DNA from: Candidatus Gastranaerophilales bacterium
GTDB lineage: Bacteria > Cyanobacteriota > Vampirovibrionia > Gastranaerophilales > Gastranaerophilaceae
Direction of reading: 5' to 3'
Length of the DNA: 61,556 nucleotides
Assembly (NCBI GenBank): GCA_944324135.1
Contig: CALUVE010000011.1
Span: 1 to 61,556 of the forward strand
The notes under the pieces are model-generated. The model saw only the letters and a program-made list of their open reading frames with translations. It ran no database searches and was not told where the DNA came from. Of this stretch, positions 42,969-52,267 are shown piece by piece (the first letter of the stretch is position 1; the number at the start of each line of letters is the position of its first letter). The position numbers were made by a program, and so were the translations under genes.

Positions 42969-43295
42969 ATGACATTTTTAGCGATTGATGCACAAAAGAA
43001 TTTATTCACGTTACAAAAGAGCCAACTCCAATTTGAACAAACGCTTGTTATGAGTCAGGCAAACTACATTACTCAGGAAATGAGCTACCGTTCACAGGAA
43101 ATTGAAGAAGCCGGCGGTGATTTGGACACAGATTACTACTACATCCAACTGCAGCAGCAGGAGGAATACTTAGAGACAAGACAGGATTCTCTGGATTCAC
43201 AGATAACATTGCTGGATAACGAAATTTCAAGTTTGAAAACACTGGTAAACAACAACATCAAGAACAGCTGCAGCTTGAACTTAATCGGCGGCTAG
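42969..43295 (+). CDS. Small Gln-rich coiled-coil protein
   Basis: A 108-residue protein of unknown function with AAGGAG 7-8 nt before the ATG. It is rich in Gln (LQLQQQEEYLETRQDS) and has heptad-like periodicity over about 15-95, so a coiled coil is likely. There is no signal peptide. The N-terminus (MTFLAIDAQKNLFTLQKSQL) and helical plan recall small rod or filament proteins exported by flagellar-type systems. It is convergent with folD. Confidence 0.75.
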   Translation: MTFLAIDAQKNLFTLQKSQLQFEQTLVMSQANYITQEMSYRSQEIEEAGGDLDTDYYYIQLQQQEEYLETRQDSLDSQITLLDNEISSLKTLVNNNIKNSCSLNLIGG

Positions 43296-43314
43296 TAAAG
43301 ATTGATGCGGCAGA

Positions 43315-44157
43315 CTATACATTGCCGGAGTTTTCAATCAAATCAACAATATTAAGCATCAAAGATGCTATTGTCATCGGACCAACACCTCCGGGGACAG
43401 GCGTGATGTGGGATGCGATTTTGGAAACAGTTTCAAAGTTAACATCCCCCCGCAGTTTCCCTTTTTCATCTCTAAAAATCCCTACATCAATAACAACACA
43501 ATTTGATTTTAACATATTATCTTCTATAATTTTCCCACCCGCTGCAGAGACAAGAATATCTGCAGTTTTTGTTATTTCAGCGAGGTTTTTAGTGTGGCTG
43601 TGACAAACCGTTACAGTTGCATTTCTATTGAGCATCATCTGTGCAAGCGGTTTACCTACGATATTTGAACGTCCGACAACAACGACATGTTTGCCGTCGA
43701 TTTCAATATTATATTCGTCAAGAAGTCTCAATATACCACGCGGGGTTGCCGGATATGCAAAAGGTTTTGCACCCGAAAACAGCAGTCCGGAATTGTACGG
43801 GGTAAAACCGTCAACATCTTTTTTAGGGTCAATTGCTGTTAGAATTTTTAACTTATCAATATGTTTTGGGAGCGGTAGCTGGACAAGGATTGCCGTTACT
43901 GTAGTATCATTGTTTAATTCATCAATCTTTTTTAACAGAACCGGCTGGGTCACATCTTCCGGATATCCGATAATTTCAGCGGCAATCCCGATTTTTTCAG
44001 CGTATTTTTTTTTGTTATTAACGTAAATTTGACTAGCCGGGTCATCTCCTACAGATATTACAACGAGTTTAGGCACGACAGTGAGGGATGCTACCTTAAG
44101 TTTCAGCTCCTCTAAAATTTTATCTCTTAACTTTTTACCGTCTAAGATTACAGTCAT
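43315..44157 (-). CDS. folD: Methylene-THF dehydrogenase / methenyl-THF cyclohydrolase FolD
   Basis: A 280-residue bifunctional enzyme that interconverts methylene-, methenyl- and formyl-tetrahydrofolate with NADP+. It has the catalytic Lys and Tyr of QIYVNNKKKYAEKIG, the AILVQLPLPKHID stretch, PKKDVDGF, the nucleotide-binding VVGRSNIVGKPLA and the C-terminal TPVPGGVGPMT. AAGGAAATT precedes the start. It is the last gene of an operon with a CooC-like ATPase and a MetE/UroD-like methyltransferase. Confidence 0.97.
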   Translation of the reverse strand: MTVILDGKKLRDKILEELKLKVASLTVVPKLVVISVGDDPASQIYVNNKKKYAEKIGIAAEIIGYPEDVTQPVLLKKIDELNNDTTVTAILVQLPLPKHIDKLKILTAIDPKKDVDGFTPYNSGLLFSGAKPFAYPATPRGILRLLDEYNIEIDGKHVVVVGRSNIVGKPLAQMMLNRNATVTVCHSHTKNLAEITKTADILVSAAGGKIIEDNMLKSNCVVIDVGIFRDEKGKLRGDVNFETVSKIASHITPVPGGVGPMTIASLMLNIVDLIENSGNV

Positions 44158-44165
44158 AATTTCCT

Positions 44166-44918
44166 TTACTTGTTTATCTGCGGAAGATTTAATCTGAAAT
44201 AAAACTGATTAATGGCGTCCTGAATCATTTTGGATTCTCTATCCAGCGAGCCGTTTTTTAACTTTTCATCTACAGGGATAACGCCGAGTACGTCTAAATC
44301 ATATTTTTTCAAAAGTTCATACACAGACGCCAGATTTGTATTTTCGACTTTGTTGATAACTACGCCCAGCTGATTACCTGCGGAATATTTTGCGCTGAAT
44401 TCTTCAATACGTTTAGCAAGATGTGCACCCTCTTCATTAGGTGTTGCAACAATTATTGCGGTATCAATATCAGTATCAACAAGCTGGTTGAGATATTTAA
44501 GGTCAAATTCGCAGTCGAAGATTACAATGTCGTATCTTTCAATGAGTTTCAATACAGCATCGTTGATTTGACCTGTAATCGGGCAGCGGCAATCTTTTGA
44601 GCCGACAAACCACGATACAATCAAATCCACATTATCTTCAATAGAAACTACAATATCCTCCATTGCCCATTCTACAAATTCCTGTTTTGACATACCCTCA
44701 GGAATTCCGGTTTTATATTCGTGTTTACCGCTTCTGATTCCGTAGATGGTGTTTCGAACATCGAGTCCAAAGGTATGACCGAGTTCGGAGGTCAGGTCGT
44801 TATCAAATAAAAGAATTGATTTTTCCGGAAAAAGTTCCTGAAAAATTCTCAAAAAAGCTTTTGTAATAGTTGTTTTGCCGCTGCCGCTTTTACCTGTGAT
44901 AGCAAGTTTAACAGTCAA
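44166..44918 (-). CDS. CooC/AcsF-like P-loop maturation ATPase
   Basis: A 250-residue P-loop ATPase of the MinD/CooC type. The deviant Walker A is GKSGSGKTT (9-17), and DIVIFDCEF is the following Walker B region. Cys110 and Cys112 in SKDCRCPI match the CxC metal-binding pair of CooC, which helps insert nickel into carbon monoxide dehydrogenase or acetyl-CoA synthase. Neither target is in this window, so it may serve a corrinoid or methyltransferase protein instead. The TTG start overlaps the methyltransferase gene's end by 11 bases; folD follows 9 nt later. Confidence 0.85.
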   Translation of the reverse strand: MTVKLAITGKSGSGKTTITKAFLRIFQELFPEKSILLFDNDLTSELGHTFGLDVRNTIYGIRSGKHEYKTGIPEGMSKQEFVEWAMEDIVVSIEDNVDLIVSWFVGSKDCRCPITGQINDAVLKLIERYDIVIFDCEFDLKYLNQLVDTDIDTAIIVATPNEEGAHLAKRIEEFSAKYSAGNQLGVVINKVENTNLASVYELLKKYDLDVLGVIPVDEKLKNGSLDRESKMIQDAINQFYFRLNLPQINK

Positions 44919-45999
44919 TTTTATACTTCTCCTTTAAGCTGTCTGAAACATTTTTAGTCAATATCATAGCTTTTTCCGCAAGCTCTTCGGGCAAAGAACC
45001 AGCCCCGCAAGATGGTGTGATTATTGAATTATCTATAATAAGTTTCTCATCAATGCCTTTTTTAGTCAAATAATTAACAGCGGCATCAAATTTTGATAAA
45101 AGAATTTCTTCATTGATACTTTCCAGCGCCTTTTTGTCAAGAGTCGGTACAACTCCCCAGGCGATTTTGCCGCCGTTTTTCAAAAATTCAAAGATAGATT
45201 TATTGAAAACACTCAAATTCTGTGCATAACTGTAGGCATCCAGATTTATAATATCAACTCCTGCCCTGACCGGTACTGCCCAGTCACATTTCCCGCAGCA
45301 ATGAATTGCGCTCATTGCGCCTGTGGTTTTGATTATATCGGAAACCTCTTTTAGAATATCAATAACCTCTTGCTGTGAAATTGTTACATAAGCAGAGGTC
45401 CCGAGTTGTGATATAGAAGGTTCATCAATAAAAATTATAGGAGTTGTATCAGGGCTCGCGTTTTTGATTTGTTTAATCTGCCACAGCGCCTTAAGCGTCA
45501 AAGTTTTTGTGATAATTTCTCTTAAAGCTTCATCATAATATACGCATCTGCCGTTTTTATCCACAAGTGTCGTTGCAAGTGTGAAAGGCCCTACTATTTG
45601 ACCTTTTGCAAAAAAAGGTTTTGTATTTTTTACTAAATCAATAAACTCCGGAAATGCCGCAGAATTTTCAGGACTTATTGCGTAATGTTCCAGCAAATCG
45701 GAATCGGTATCCGCAATAATCTCCTCATATTCCAGAAAAAATTGTTCCAAATCCGTGCAGAAATCGTCATACTCAGAATCCATATAAGACTTTGCATTTT
45801 CTTCATCTGAAAAAAATGCCGGCATATTTTCCAGAAACTGGAAAATCATATCTTCATTTTTGGAAACTTTTGCAAGCTGAGGCCAGAAAGGAATAGCAGA
45901 AAAATATTTTTTTACAATCTGCATTGCATCTTGAACACAAGAATGAGGCAGGGAGCCTATAGCCATACATTCAAGTTTTAACTTAGTTTCCTGCCTCAT
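44908..45999 (-). CDS. MetE/UroD-family methyltransferase, possible core methionine synthase
   Basis: A 363-residue single-barrel protein. The fold is that of the cobalamin-independent methionine synthase C-terminal domain and uroporphyrinogen decarboxylase. IDEP at 191-194 recalls the MetE DEPA motif. Zinc ligands would be His233 and Cys235 (IHCCGK) and Cys331 (ITPSCGAGS). It lacks the folate-binding N-terminal domain of MetE, as do the core methionine synthases known from anaerobes, which take methyl groups from corrinoid proteins. Its partners here are a CooC-like gene and folD; it follows rplI by 28 nt. A methyltransferase with another acceptor is the main alternative. Confidence 0.72.
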   Translation of the reverse strand: MRQETKLKLECMAIGSLPHSCVQDAMQIVKKYFSAIPFWPQLAKVSKNEDMIFQFLENMPAFFSDEENAKSYMDSEYDDFCTDLEQFFLEYEEIIADTDSDLLEHYAISPENSAAFPEFIDLVKNTKPFFAKGQIVGPFTLATTLVDKNGRCVYYDEALREIITKTLTLKALWQIKQIKNASPDTTPIIFIDEPSISQLGTSAYVTISQQEVIDILKEVSDIIKTTGAMSAIHCCGKCDWAVPVRAGVDIINLDAYSYAQNLSVFNKSIFEFLKNGGKIAWGVVPTLDKKALESINEEILLSKFDAAVNYLTKKGIDEKLIIDNSIITPSCGAGSLPEELAEKAMILTKNVSDSLKEKYKIDC

Positions 46000-46027
46000 T
46001 TATGTTTAAAATATCCTTTTTTACTGA

Positions 46028-46534
46028 TTAAGCTTCTTCTGTAGCTTCTGTTGTTTCAGTTTCTTCAATAGATTCTTTAACAACTTCGGAAGCTGTAACA
46101 ACTACACCCAATTCGCATTTAACTTTAGAAGTCAATTTGATAAGCATAGTGTATTCACCGATTTTGTTAATAGGAGCATTGAGGGTGATAGTTTTTCTGT
46201 CAACTTCAATACCTGCTTTTGCAAGAAGTTCTTCAGCCAGTTTTTTAGTAGTGATAGTACCGAACAATTTGCCTGATTCACCTGCTTTTGCAGACAATTC
46301 AAGTTTGCCGATTTTTTCAATTTTTTCAGCTTTAGCAAGAGCTTCTGCGTGTAATTTTTCTTGTTTAGCTTTGATTCTTGCAAGGTTTTGTTCTCTGTTT
46401 TGGAGAGCGCCTTCTGTTGCAATTTCAGCAAAAGATTGCGGAAGAAGGAAGTTTCTTGCATATCCATCTTTTACATTAACGATGTCACCTGCTTCACCGA
46501 GGTTTTGAACATCTTTTTTCAATATAACTTGCAT
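46028..46534 (-). CDS. rplI: Ribosomal protein bL9
   Basis: A 168-residue large-subunit protein. The N-terminal domain MQVILKKDVQNLGEAGDIVNVKDGYARNFLLP is diagnostic, followed by the long connecting helix (about 40-80) and a C-terminal domain with GKLFGTITTKKLAEEL. An extra acidic tail of about 15 residues (VKESIEETETTEATEEA) is present. It is upstream of the methyltransferase operon on the same strand. Confidence 0.96.
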   Translation of the reverse strand: MQVILKKDVQNLGEAGDIVNVKDGYARNFLLPQSFAEIATEGALQNREQNLARIKAKQEKLHAEALAKAEKIEKIGKLELSAKAGESGKLFGTITTKKLAEELLAKAGIEVDRKTITLNAPINKIGEYTMLIKLTSKVKCELGVVVTASEVVKESIEETETTEATEEA

Positions 46535-46672
46535 AAATAATTCTCCTTTTCTATTTATATTTCTGCATGTAGCTTTAATCTACAACAAACAGAATCAAAT
46601 GTCGAGAGTTTTTTAAAAAACATTACAAACCGCAAAGCGGAATAGAACTTTGATTTTAAAGTTTGTGGTTAT

Positions 46673-47317
46673 TTATTTGATGGCAGGAAAAAGATATTTA
46701 ACGCCGTTATCAGCACGCCATCTGACATAACCGGTTTTAGGCTGTTCATCAATATCGGATACACTGACCAGCACCCAGTTGCCTTTAACTGCGTGGAGTT
46801 TTATAAATTTAGGCAAATTCATGCGGGCTACAACCTGAGAGTTGTCCTCAGTTGAAGTTTTCATATCATTCACGCTTTCAGGGGCGCCTTTGAGTACATA
46901 CAATCCGTATTTGCGTCCGTACATATTATAGAAATTCAGCCAGGACAGAAATTTGTACGGGTCATCTTTCTTCATCCAGCCTTTAGAACCGTCAGTGTTG
47001 TTGTAGATTACTTCAACCCAATCTTCTGTTTCATCCGTCACTGCCATCAAAGCAAGCTCTTTTGACGGAATAAACACGACAAACAAATCTGAAAATTTTA
47101 TGCTTTCAGGAAAAACTTCCTTGTCATTCCATTTGATACTGTGAACAATCGGCGCATTTTCGCGCGGCTCTTTGTATAAAGTAATCTCATTTGATGCCTG
47201 ATACAAACCGAGTGTGGCTGTGTATTTCAAACTTACATTCTGCGGCATAATATCAGCAGCCCATACAGCTTGCATCAGCCCGAATAGTACAATAAGACAA
47301 GTTAAGATTTTCTTCAT
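46673..47317 (-). CDS. Secreted SH3-like protein
   Basis: A 214-residue exported protein. The start is ATG 47317 with GGGAG 8 nt upstream, which removes ten residues from the longer frame and leaves a proper signal peptide (MKKILTCLIVLFGLMQAVWA before AD). The mature part looks all-beta. SH3-like repeats are suggested at about 30-125 (LYKEPRENAPIVHSIKW and WVEVIYNNTDGSKGWMKK) and 135-210 (VVARMNLPKFIKLHAVKGNWVLVSV). These domains often bind cell-wall peptides. The gene sits right after pheT with a 4-nt gap. Confidence 0.75.
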   Translation of the reverse strand: MKKILTCLIVLFGLMQAVWAADIMPQNVSLKYTATLGLYQASNEITLYKEPRENAPIVHSIKWNDKEVFPESIKFSDLFVVFIPSKELALMAVTDETEDWVEVIYNNTDGSKGWMKKDDPYKFLSWLNFYNMYGRKYGLYVLKGAPESVNDMKTSTEDNSQVVARMNLPKFIKLHAVKGNWVLVSVSDIDEQPKTGYVRWRADNGVKYLFPAIK

Positions 47318-47321
47318 GAAT

Positions 47322-49802
47322 TTACTCCCTGAATGAAATATCCGCATAAGTTTTTTGAAGTTTATTTCTTATAGAATTCATTTGCCCCTCAATCACTTCA
47401 TCTGTCAAAGTTGCGTTAGGGTCTTGCATATGAATTCTGAATGCGAGTGACTTGAAGCCTTCTTTGATGTGTTCGCCCTGATATACATCAAAAACTTCAC
47501 TGCCCTTAAAGATATTTTGCTGTACAGCCCCTTTTATTACACGCTGGATATCGTCAAATGTAACATCGTCATTGATGATAAATGCCAAATCGCGTTTTAC
47601 TTCAGGGAATTGCGGAAGTTTTTTAAATCTCGGCACGCTTTCTTTGATGATTGCAATAATTTCGTCTAAATCAAGTTTAAAGATAAACGCATCCTGATTT
47701 AATTTTAATTTATCTTTCAATATAGGATGAATTTGACCGAAGTAGCCGACAGGCTGAGGATTTTTGCCTAAAACTGTGATTACTGCACTCTTGTACGGGT
47801 GAAGTGTTGTGTGAGTAGCGGCGAGAACAGATTTGTCAAGCGGAACGAGTTTGATACGTTTTTCAACGCCAAGTTCCGTGAATAATTTTTCCATAATGCC
47901 TTTTACTGTATAGAAATCAGTTTCAGCTGTTTTTTGCCATAGAGAGTGTTCAACTTTGCCGGTGAGCACACCGCCTAAAATTCTGTTTTCTTTTACGCCG
48001 GAGGATTTTTCATCAGCTTCGCCGGTTCTATAATAAGTTCTGCCGATTTCGTAAGCCCAGAAATCTTTTTGTCCGTTGTCGTAGTTATATTTCATACAGT
48101 TGAGAACACTTGCAGTCATTGTTTGGCGGAGCATTGCGTAATCTTCACTTGCCGGATTGCAAACATATACTGCTTTTTCTTCGTCAAACGGTATCATAAA
48201 TTTGTCCAAAAGCGGCTTTCCGATAAGTGAGCTTGTGATAATTTCGTCTAAACCTGAGGAAAGCATAATTTCATGGACTTTTTTAATAACTTTTTCTTCA
48301 AGAGAAATTTCCGGAGTTTGAGATTTGTTCGGAAGCGACGGAGCTATTTTGTCGTATCCGTTAATTCTGGCAATTTCTTCAATCAGGTCGATTTCGCGGG
48401 TAACATCGCCTGCTCTGAATGACGGAACAAGGAATTTTGCGGCTGCATCATTGCCGCCGAGTTTTTCAAATCCGAGTTTTTCAAGAATGGCAATGCACTT
48501 TTCAGGCTCTATTGTGCATCCGAGAAGTCTTTTTATCTGTGCAAATCTCAAGGTAATTTCAACAGGTTCAAGTTTGTTTTCGCCTGCTTCAACTACACCT
48601 ATGACTTCGGCGTTTGCATATTCTGTCAAAAGCTGCATTGCTCTCATTAAAGCAGGTTTTACGGCTTCTATATCAACTCCGCGTTCAAATCTTGAGCAGG
48701 CTTCACTTTTATATCCTACGCTGCGAGAGCTTTTTCTGTTGCTTTGAGGAGTGAAATATGCTGCTTCAAGAGCCATTGCTGTTGTATTGTCATCAATTTC
48801 TGAGTTCATCCCGCCGAATACGCCTGCAATACATACGCCTTTTTCTCTATCAGCAATCAAAACGCTGTCGCGGGTAAGTTTTCTTTCTACTCCGTCAAGT
48901 GTTACAATGCTTTCTCCTTCTTTTGCACGTCTTACGCAAAGATAATTATCAAGCTTGTCATAGTCAAATGCGTGCAGAGGAGTGCCGTATTCCAGCATTA
49001 CATAGTTTGTGATATCGACAACGTTGTTTATGGCGCGTACACCTGATGCGATTAGTCTTTTCTGCATCCAGTCCGGTGACGGTTTGATTTTGATATTTTT
49101 CAACACACCGATTGAATAGTATTTGCAGACATCTTTATCAATTATTTCGACCTCAAAATCGTTTGTGGATAAATCTTTTGTACATTCAATCCTGTTGAAT
49201 TTGAGCGGTTTGTTGAAAATAGCACTCAACTCTCTTGCAACGCCCACAACAGACATCTGGTCGCCGCGGTTTGCAGTTGGTGCAACATGGATTATTGTAT
49301 CTTTTTCAAAACCAAGAACATCTTCTACATTTTGTCCTATTTGTACCTGAGGGAAAATTCTGTTAAGGATTAAAATGCCGTCCTCTTCCTGATATTCACG
49401 CTCTGAAACGCCAAGTTCATCATCAGAACAAAGCATCCCCTGAGATTCGACGCCGCGGATTACTGCAGGCGTGAGGGTGAACATCTCTCCGGTTTTTCTG
49501 TCCAGGACCTGACTGCCAACTGATGCGTATGGAACAATTTGTCCCTCTTTTATATTCTGAGCACCGCAGACAACGGTTTTTAATCCTGAACCGGTGTTTA
49601 CTGTCACAAGGTGAAGTCTGTCTGAATTAGGGTGTGCATCAATTTTCTCTATTCTTACAGTCTTTATATTGGTAAATTTTGGTTTAACTTCTTCGAGCGC
49701 CTCAACCTCAAGCCCGCTCATAGTAAGTTCGTGCGCTATTTGCTCTTCTGTCACATCCGATAAATCAACCAATTCATTTAACCAATTTAATGATACTTGC
49801 AT
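47322..49802 (-). CDS. pheT: Phenylalanyl-tRNA synthetase beta subunit
   Basis: An 826-residue subunit of the (alpha-beta)2 synthetase. It has the N-terminal tRNA-binding EMAP-like domain (about 40-150), the B3/B4 editing domain with GTPLHAFDYDKL, B5 and the catalytic-like core ending in YFGQIHPILKDKL, and the C-terminal ferredoxin-fold anticodon-binding domain (about 735-826) with LPQFPEVKRDLAFI. pheS is not adjacent, so the two subunits are encoded separately here. Confidence 0.97.
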   Translation of the reverse strand: MQVSLNWLNELVDLSDVTEEQIAHELTMSGLEVEALEEVKPKFTNIKTVRIEKIDAHPNSDRLHLVTVNTGSGLKTVVCGAQNIKEGQIVPYASVGSQVLDRKTGEMFTLTPAVIRGVESQGMLCSDDELGVSEREYQEEDGILILNRIFPQVQIGQNVEDVLGFEKDTIIHVAPTANRGDQMSVVGVARELSAIFNKPLKFNRIECTKDLSTNDFEVEIIDKDVCKYYSIGVLKNIKIKPSPDWMQKRLIASGVRAINNVVDITNYVMLEYGTPLHAFDYDKLDNYLCVRRAKEGESIVTLDGVERKLTRDSVLIADREKGVCIAGVFGGMNSEIDDNTTAMALEAAYFTPQSNRKSSRSVGYKSEACSRFERGVDIEAVKPALMRAMQLLTEYANAEVIGVVEAGENKLEPVEITLRFAQIKRLLGCTIEPEKCIAILEKLGFEKLGGNDAAAKFLVPSFRAGDVTREIDLIEEIARINGYDKIAPSLPNKSQTPEISLEEKVIKKVHEIMLSSGLDEIITSSLIGKPLLDKFMIPFDEEKAVYVCNPASEDYAMLRQTMTASVLNCMKYNYDNGQKDFWAYEIGRTYYRTGEADEKSSGVKENRILGGVLTGKVEHSLWQKTAETDFYTVKGIMEKLFTELGVEKRIKLVPLDKSVLAATHTTLHPYKSAVITVLGKNPQPVGYFGQIHPILKDKLKLNQDAFIFKLDLDEIIAIIKESVPRFKKLPQFPEVKRDLAFIINDDVTFDDIQRVIKGAVQQNIFKGSEVFDVYQGEHIKEGFKSLAFRIHMQDPNATLTDEVIEGQMNSIRNKLQKTYADISFRE

Positions 49803-49897
49803 TTTCTATAATTCCCTCTTAATCACTATTACTTATACCAGAATTCTATAACAAATATAAACGATTGTAAAACTTAATTTATAATATCGCCTACTCC

Positions 49898-49925
49898 TTG
49901 CTTAATAACTTTTTTGTGAGATAAT
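49898..49925 (+). promoter_or_regulatory. Promoter of fusA
   Basis: TTGCTT (49898-49903), a 16-bp spacer and GATAAT (49920-49925), about 60 nt before the fusA start, in the space between divergent pheT and fusA. Confidence 0.55.
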
Positions 49926-49987
49926 TTTGGTAAAGCTAAATATTAAATAGCAAACGTACACAAGATATAAAAAAGGAAAAATGAGAA

Positions 49988-52078
49988 ATGGCTAGAAAAA
50001 CTCCATTGGAAAAAATCAGAAACATTGGTATTGCCGCTCACATTGATGCCGGTAAAACCACTACAACCGAACGTATCTTGTTCTATACAGGTAAAACACA
50101 CAAACTCGGCGAAGTTCACGACGGTGCTGCTGTAACCGACTTTATGGAACAAGAAAGAGAAAGAGGTATTACAATCCAATCCGCTGCTGTTACTGCAGAA
50201 TGGAAAGGTCACCAGATTAACATTATCGACACCCCGGGGCACGTTGACTTTACAATCGAAGTTGAACGTTCTCTCCGTGTATTGGACGGCGTTGTTGCAG
50301 TATTCTGTGCTGTAGGCGGTGTTCAATCACAATCAGAAACTGTTTGGAGACAGGCTAACAGATATGAAGTTCCTAGAATGGTATTTGTTAACAAAATGGA
50401 CAGAACAGGTGCTGATTTCTATAGAGTAGTTGACCAGATTAAAAACAGATTGGGTGCTAATGCATTTCCTATCAGACTCCCGATAGGTGCTGAAGATAAA
50501 TTCAGAGGTCTTATTGATTTGTTCACTATGAAAGCTGAAATTTATACTAACGACTTAGGTACTGATATTAAAGAAGAAGACGTTCCTGCAGATATGCTGG
50601 AAATGGCTCAAAAATACAGAGATGAACTCGTTGAAGCTATTGCAGCAGAAAATGATGACTTGATGGAAAAATATTTTGAAGATCCTGCATCAATTACTGT
50701 CGATGAATTGAAAAAAGGCTTGAGAAAAGCAGTTTGCGAAAACAAAATTGTTCCTGTAACCTGCGGTACAGCTTTCAAAAACAAAGGTGTTCAGCTTCTT
50801 CTTGACTCAATTGTAGAATTGATGCCGTCACCGGTTGATGTTAAAGCTATTGAGGGTGAACTTGAAGACGGTACTAAAACTGAAAGACACTCTTCAGATT
50901 CTGAACCGTTCTCAGCTCTTGCTTTCAAAGTTATGACTGACCCGTTTGTAGGACGTTTGACATTCTTAAGAGTTTATTCAGGCGTTATCACTTCAGGTTC
51001 TTATGTTCTTAATGCTACTAACGGCAAGAAAGAACGTATTTCAAGATTGGTTCGTATGTATGCTGACCAGAGACTTGAAGAAACTGAAGTTTACGCAGGT
51101 GATATCTGTGCGGCAGTTGGTTTGAAAGATACTACAACAGGTGATACTCTGTGTGATGAAAAAGCTCCTATTATCTTAGAAAGAATGAGCTTCCCTGAAC
51201 CGGTTATCTCTGTTGCTATCGAACCGAAAACAAAAGCTGACCAGGATAAAATGGGTATTGCTCTTCAAAAATTGGCTGAAGAAGATCCGTCATTCAGAGT
51301 TAAATCTGATACAGAAACAGGTCAGACAATTATCTCAGGTATGGGTGAACTTCACCTTGACATCATCGTTGACCGTATGCTTAGAGAATTCAAAGTAGAA
51401 GCTAATATTGGTAAACCTCAGGTTGCATACAGAGAAACTATCAGAGGTACTGCTGATCAGGATTCTAAATTCGCCCGTCAATCAGGTGGTAAAGGTCAAT
51501 ACGGTCACGTTAAGATTAAAATTTCTCCAGCTGAAGAAAATGCCGGATTTGTATTTGAAAACAAAATCGTCGGTGGTGCTATTCCTAAAGAATATATTGA
51601 ACCTGCAAGAAAAGGTATGGAAGAAGCCCTCGAGGGCGGTATTTTAGCCGGATATCCTATGATTGACGTTAAAGTTGAACTTTACGATGGTTCATACCAC
51701 GAAGTCGACTCTTCTGAAATGGCGTTCAAAATTGCCGGTTCTATGGCAATTAAAGAAGGCTGCCGCAAAGCTCAGCCTTGCATCTTGGAACCTATGATGA
51801 AAGTTGAAATTGAAATTCCTGAAGAATTTACCGGTACAATCATCGGTGATATTTCAAGAAGACGCGGACGTGTTGAAGGTCAGGAACCAATGGGTAACAC
51901 AGGTAATGTTATCGTAAGAGCCCTTGTTCCGCTTGCTAACATGTTCGGTTACGCTACTGACTTGAGAAGTAATACTCAAGGCCGCGGTACATTCTCTATG
52001 GAATTCAAATGCTACGAACAAGTTCCTGCTAATATCGAAAAAGAAATTATCGAAAAATCAGGCGCTGCTAAAGCATAG
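49988..52078 (+). CDS. fusA: Elongation factor G
   Basis: A 696-residue translocase GTPase. G1 is [16 protein letters not shown]2 is RGITIQSA, G3 is [10 protein letters not shown] and G4 is FVNKMDRTG. The later domains have the usual [17 protein letters not shown] and [11 protein letters not shown] stretches. It is of normal length. It is not next to rpsL, rpsG or tuf and has its own promoter and terminator. Confidence 0.98.
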   Translation: MARKTPLEKIRNIGIAAHIDAGKTTTTERILFYTGKTHKLGEVHDGAAVTDFMEQERERGITIQSAAVTAEWKGHQINIIDTPGHVDFTIEVERSLRVLDGVVAVFCAVGGVQSQSETVWRQANRYEVPRMVFVNKMDRTGADFYRVVDQIKNRLGANAFPIRLPIGAEDKFRGLIDLFTMKAEIYTNDLGTDIKEEDVPADMLEMAQKYRDELVEAIAAENDDLMEKYFEDPASITVDELKKGLRKAVCENKIVPVTCGTAFKNKGVQLLLDSIVELMPSPVDVKAIEGELEDGTKTERHSSDSEPFSALAFKVMTDPFVGRLTFLRVYSGVITSGSYVLNATNGKKERISRLVRMYADQRLEETEVYAGDICAAVGLKDTTTGDTLCDEKAPIILERMSFPEPVISVAIEPKTKADQDKMGIALQKLAEEDPSFRVKSDTETGQTIISGMGELHLDIIVDRMLREFKVEANIGKPQVAYRETIRGTADQDSKFARQSGGKGQYGHVKIKISPAEENAGFVFENKIVGGAIPKEYIEPARKGMEEALEGGILAGYPMIDVKVELYDGSYHEVDSSEMAFKIAGSMAIKEGCRKAQPCILEPMMKVEIEIPEEFTGTIIGDISRRRGRVEGQEPMGNTGNVIVRALVPLANMFGYATDLRSNTQGRGTFSMEFKCYEQVPANIEKEIIEKSGAAKA

Positions 52079-52102
52079 TTCCAATAGATAATATAAAATC
52101 TT

Positions 52103-52138
52103 AAAAAAGTCCTTTTGAATTTTCAAAAGGACTTTTTT
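52103..52138 (+). terminator. Terminator of fusA
   Basis: AAAAAAGTCCTTTTGAA pairs with TTCAAAAGGACTTTTTT around a 4-nt loop. Confidence 0.92.
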
Positions 52139-52160
52139 ATTGCTGTCTCCTCAAAAAAAG

Positions 52161-52189
52161 AAAAAACCACTTTCAATAGAAAAAAGTGG
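52161..52189 (-). terminator. Terminator of the hook-like protein gene
   Basis: On the minus strand CCACTTT pairs with AAAGTGG around a short loop, followed by TTTTTTC. It serves the gene at 52268-53500. Confidence 0.7.
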
Positions 52190-52267
52190 CAGGAAAAGTT
52201 ACGAAATCTTATCTTATGGGAAAGGAAATCTGTATCTTAATCTATTCAAATTTATATAAATATCCGA

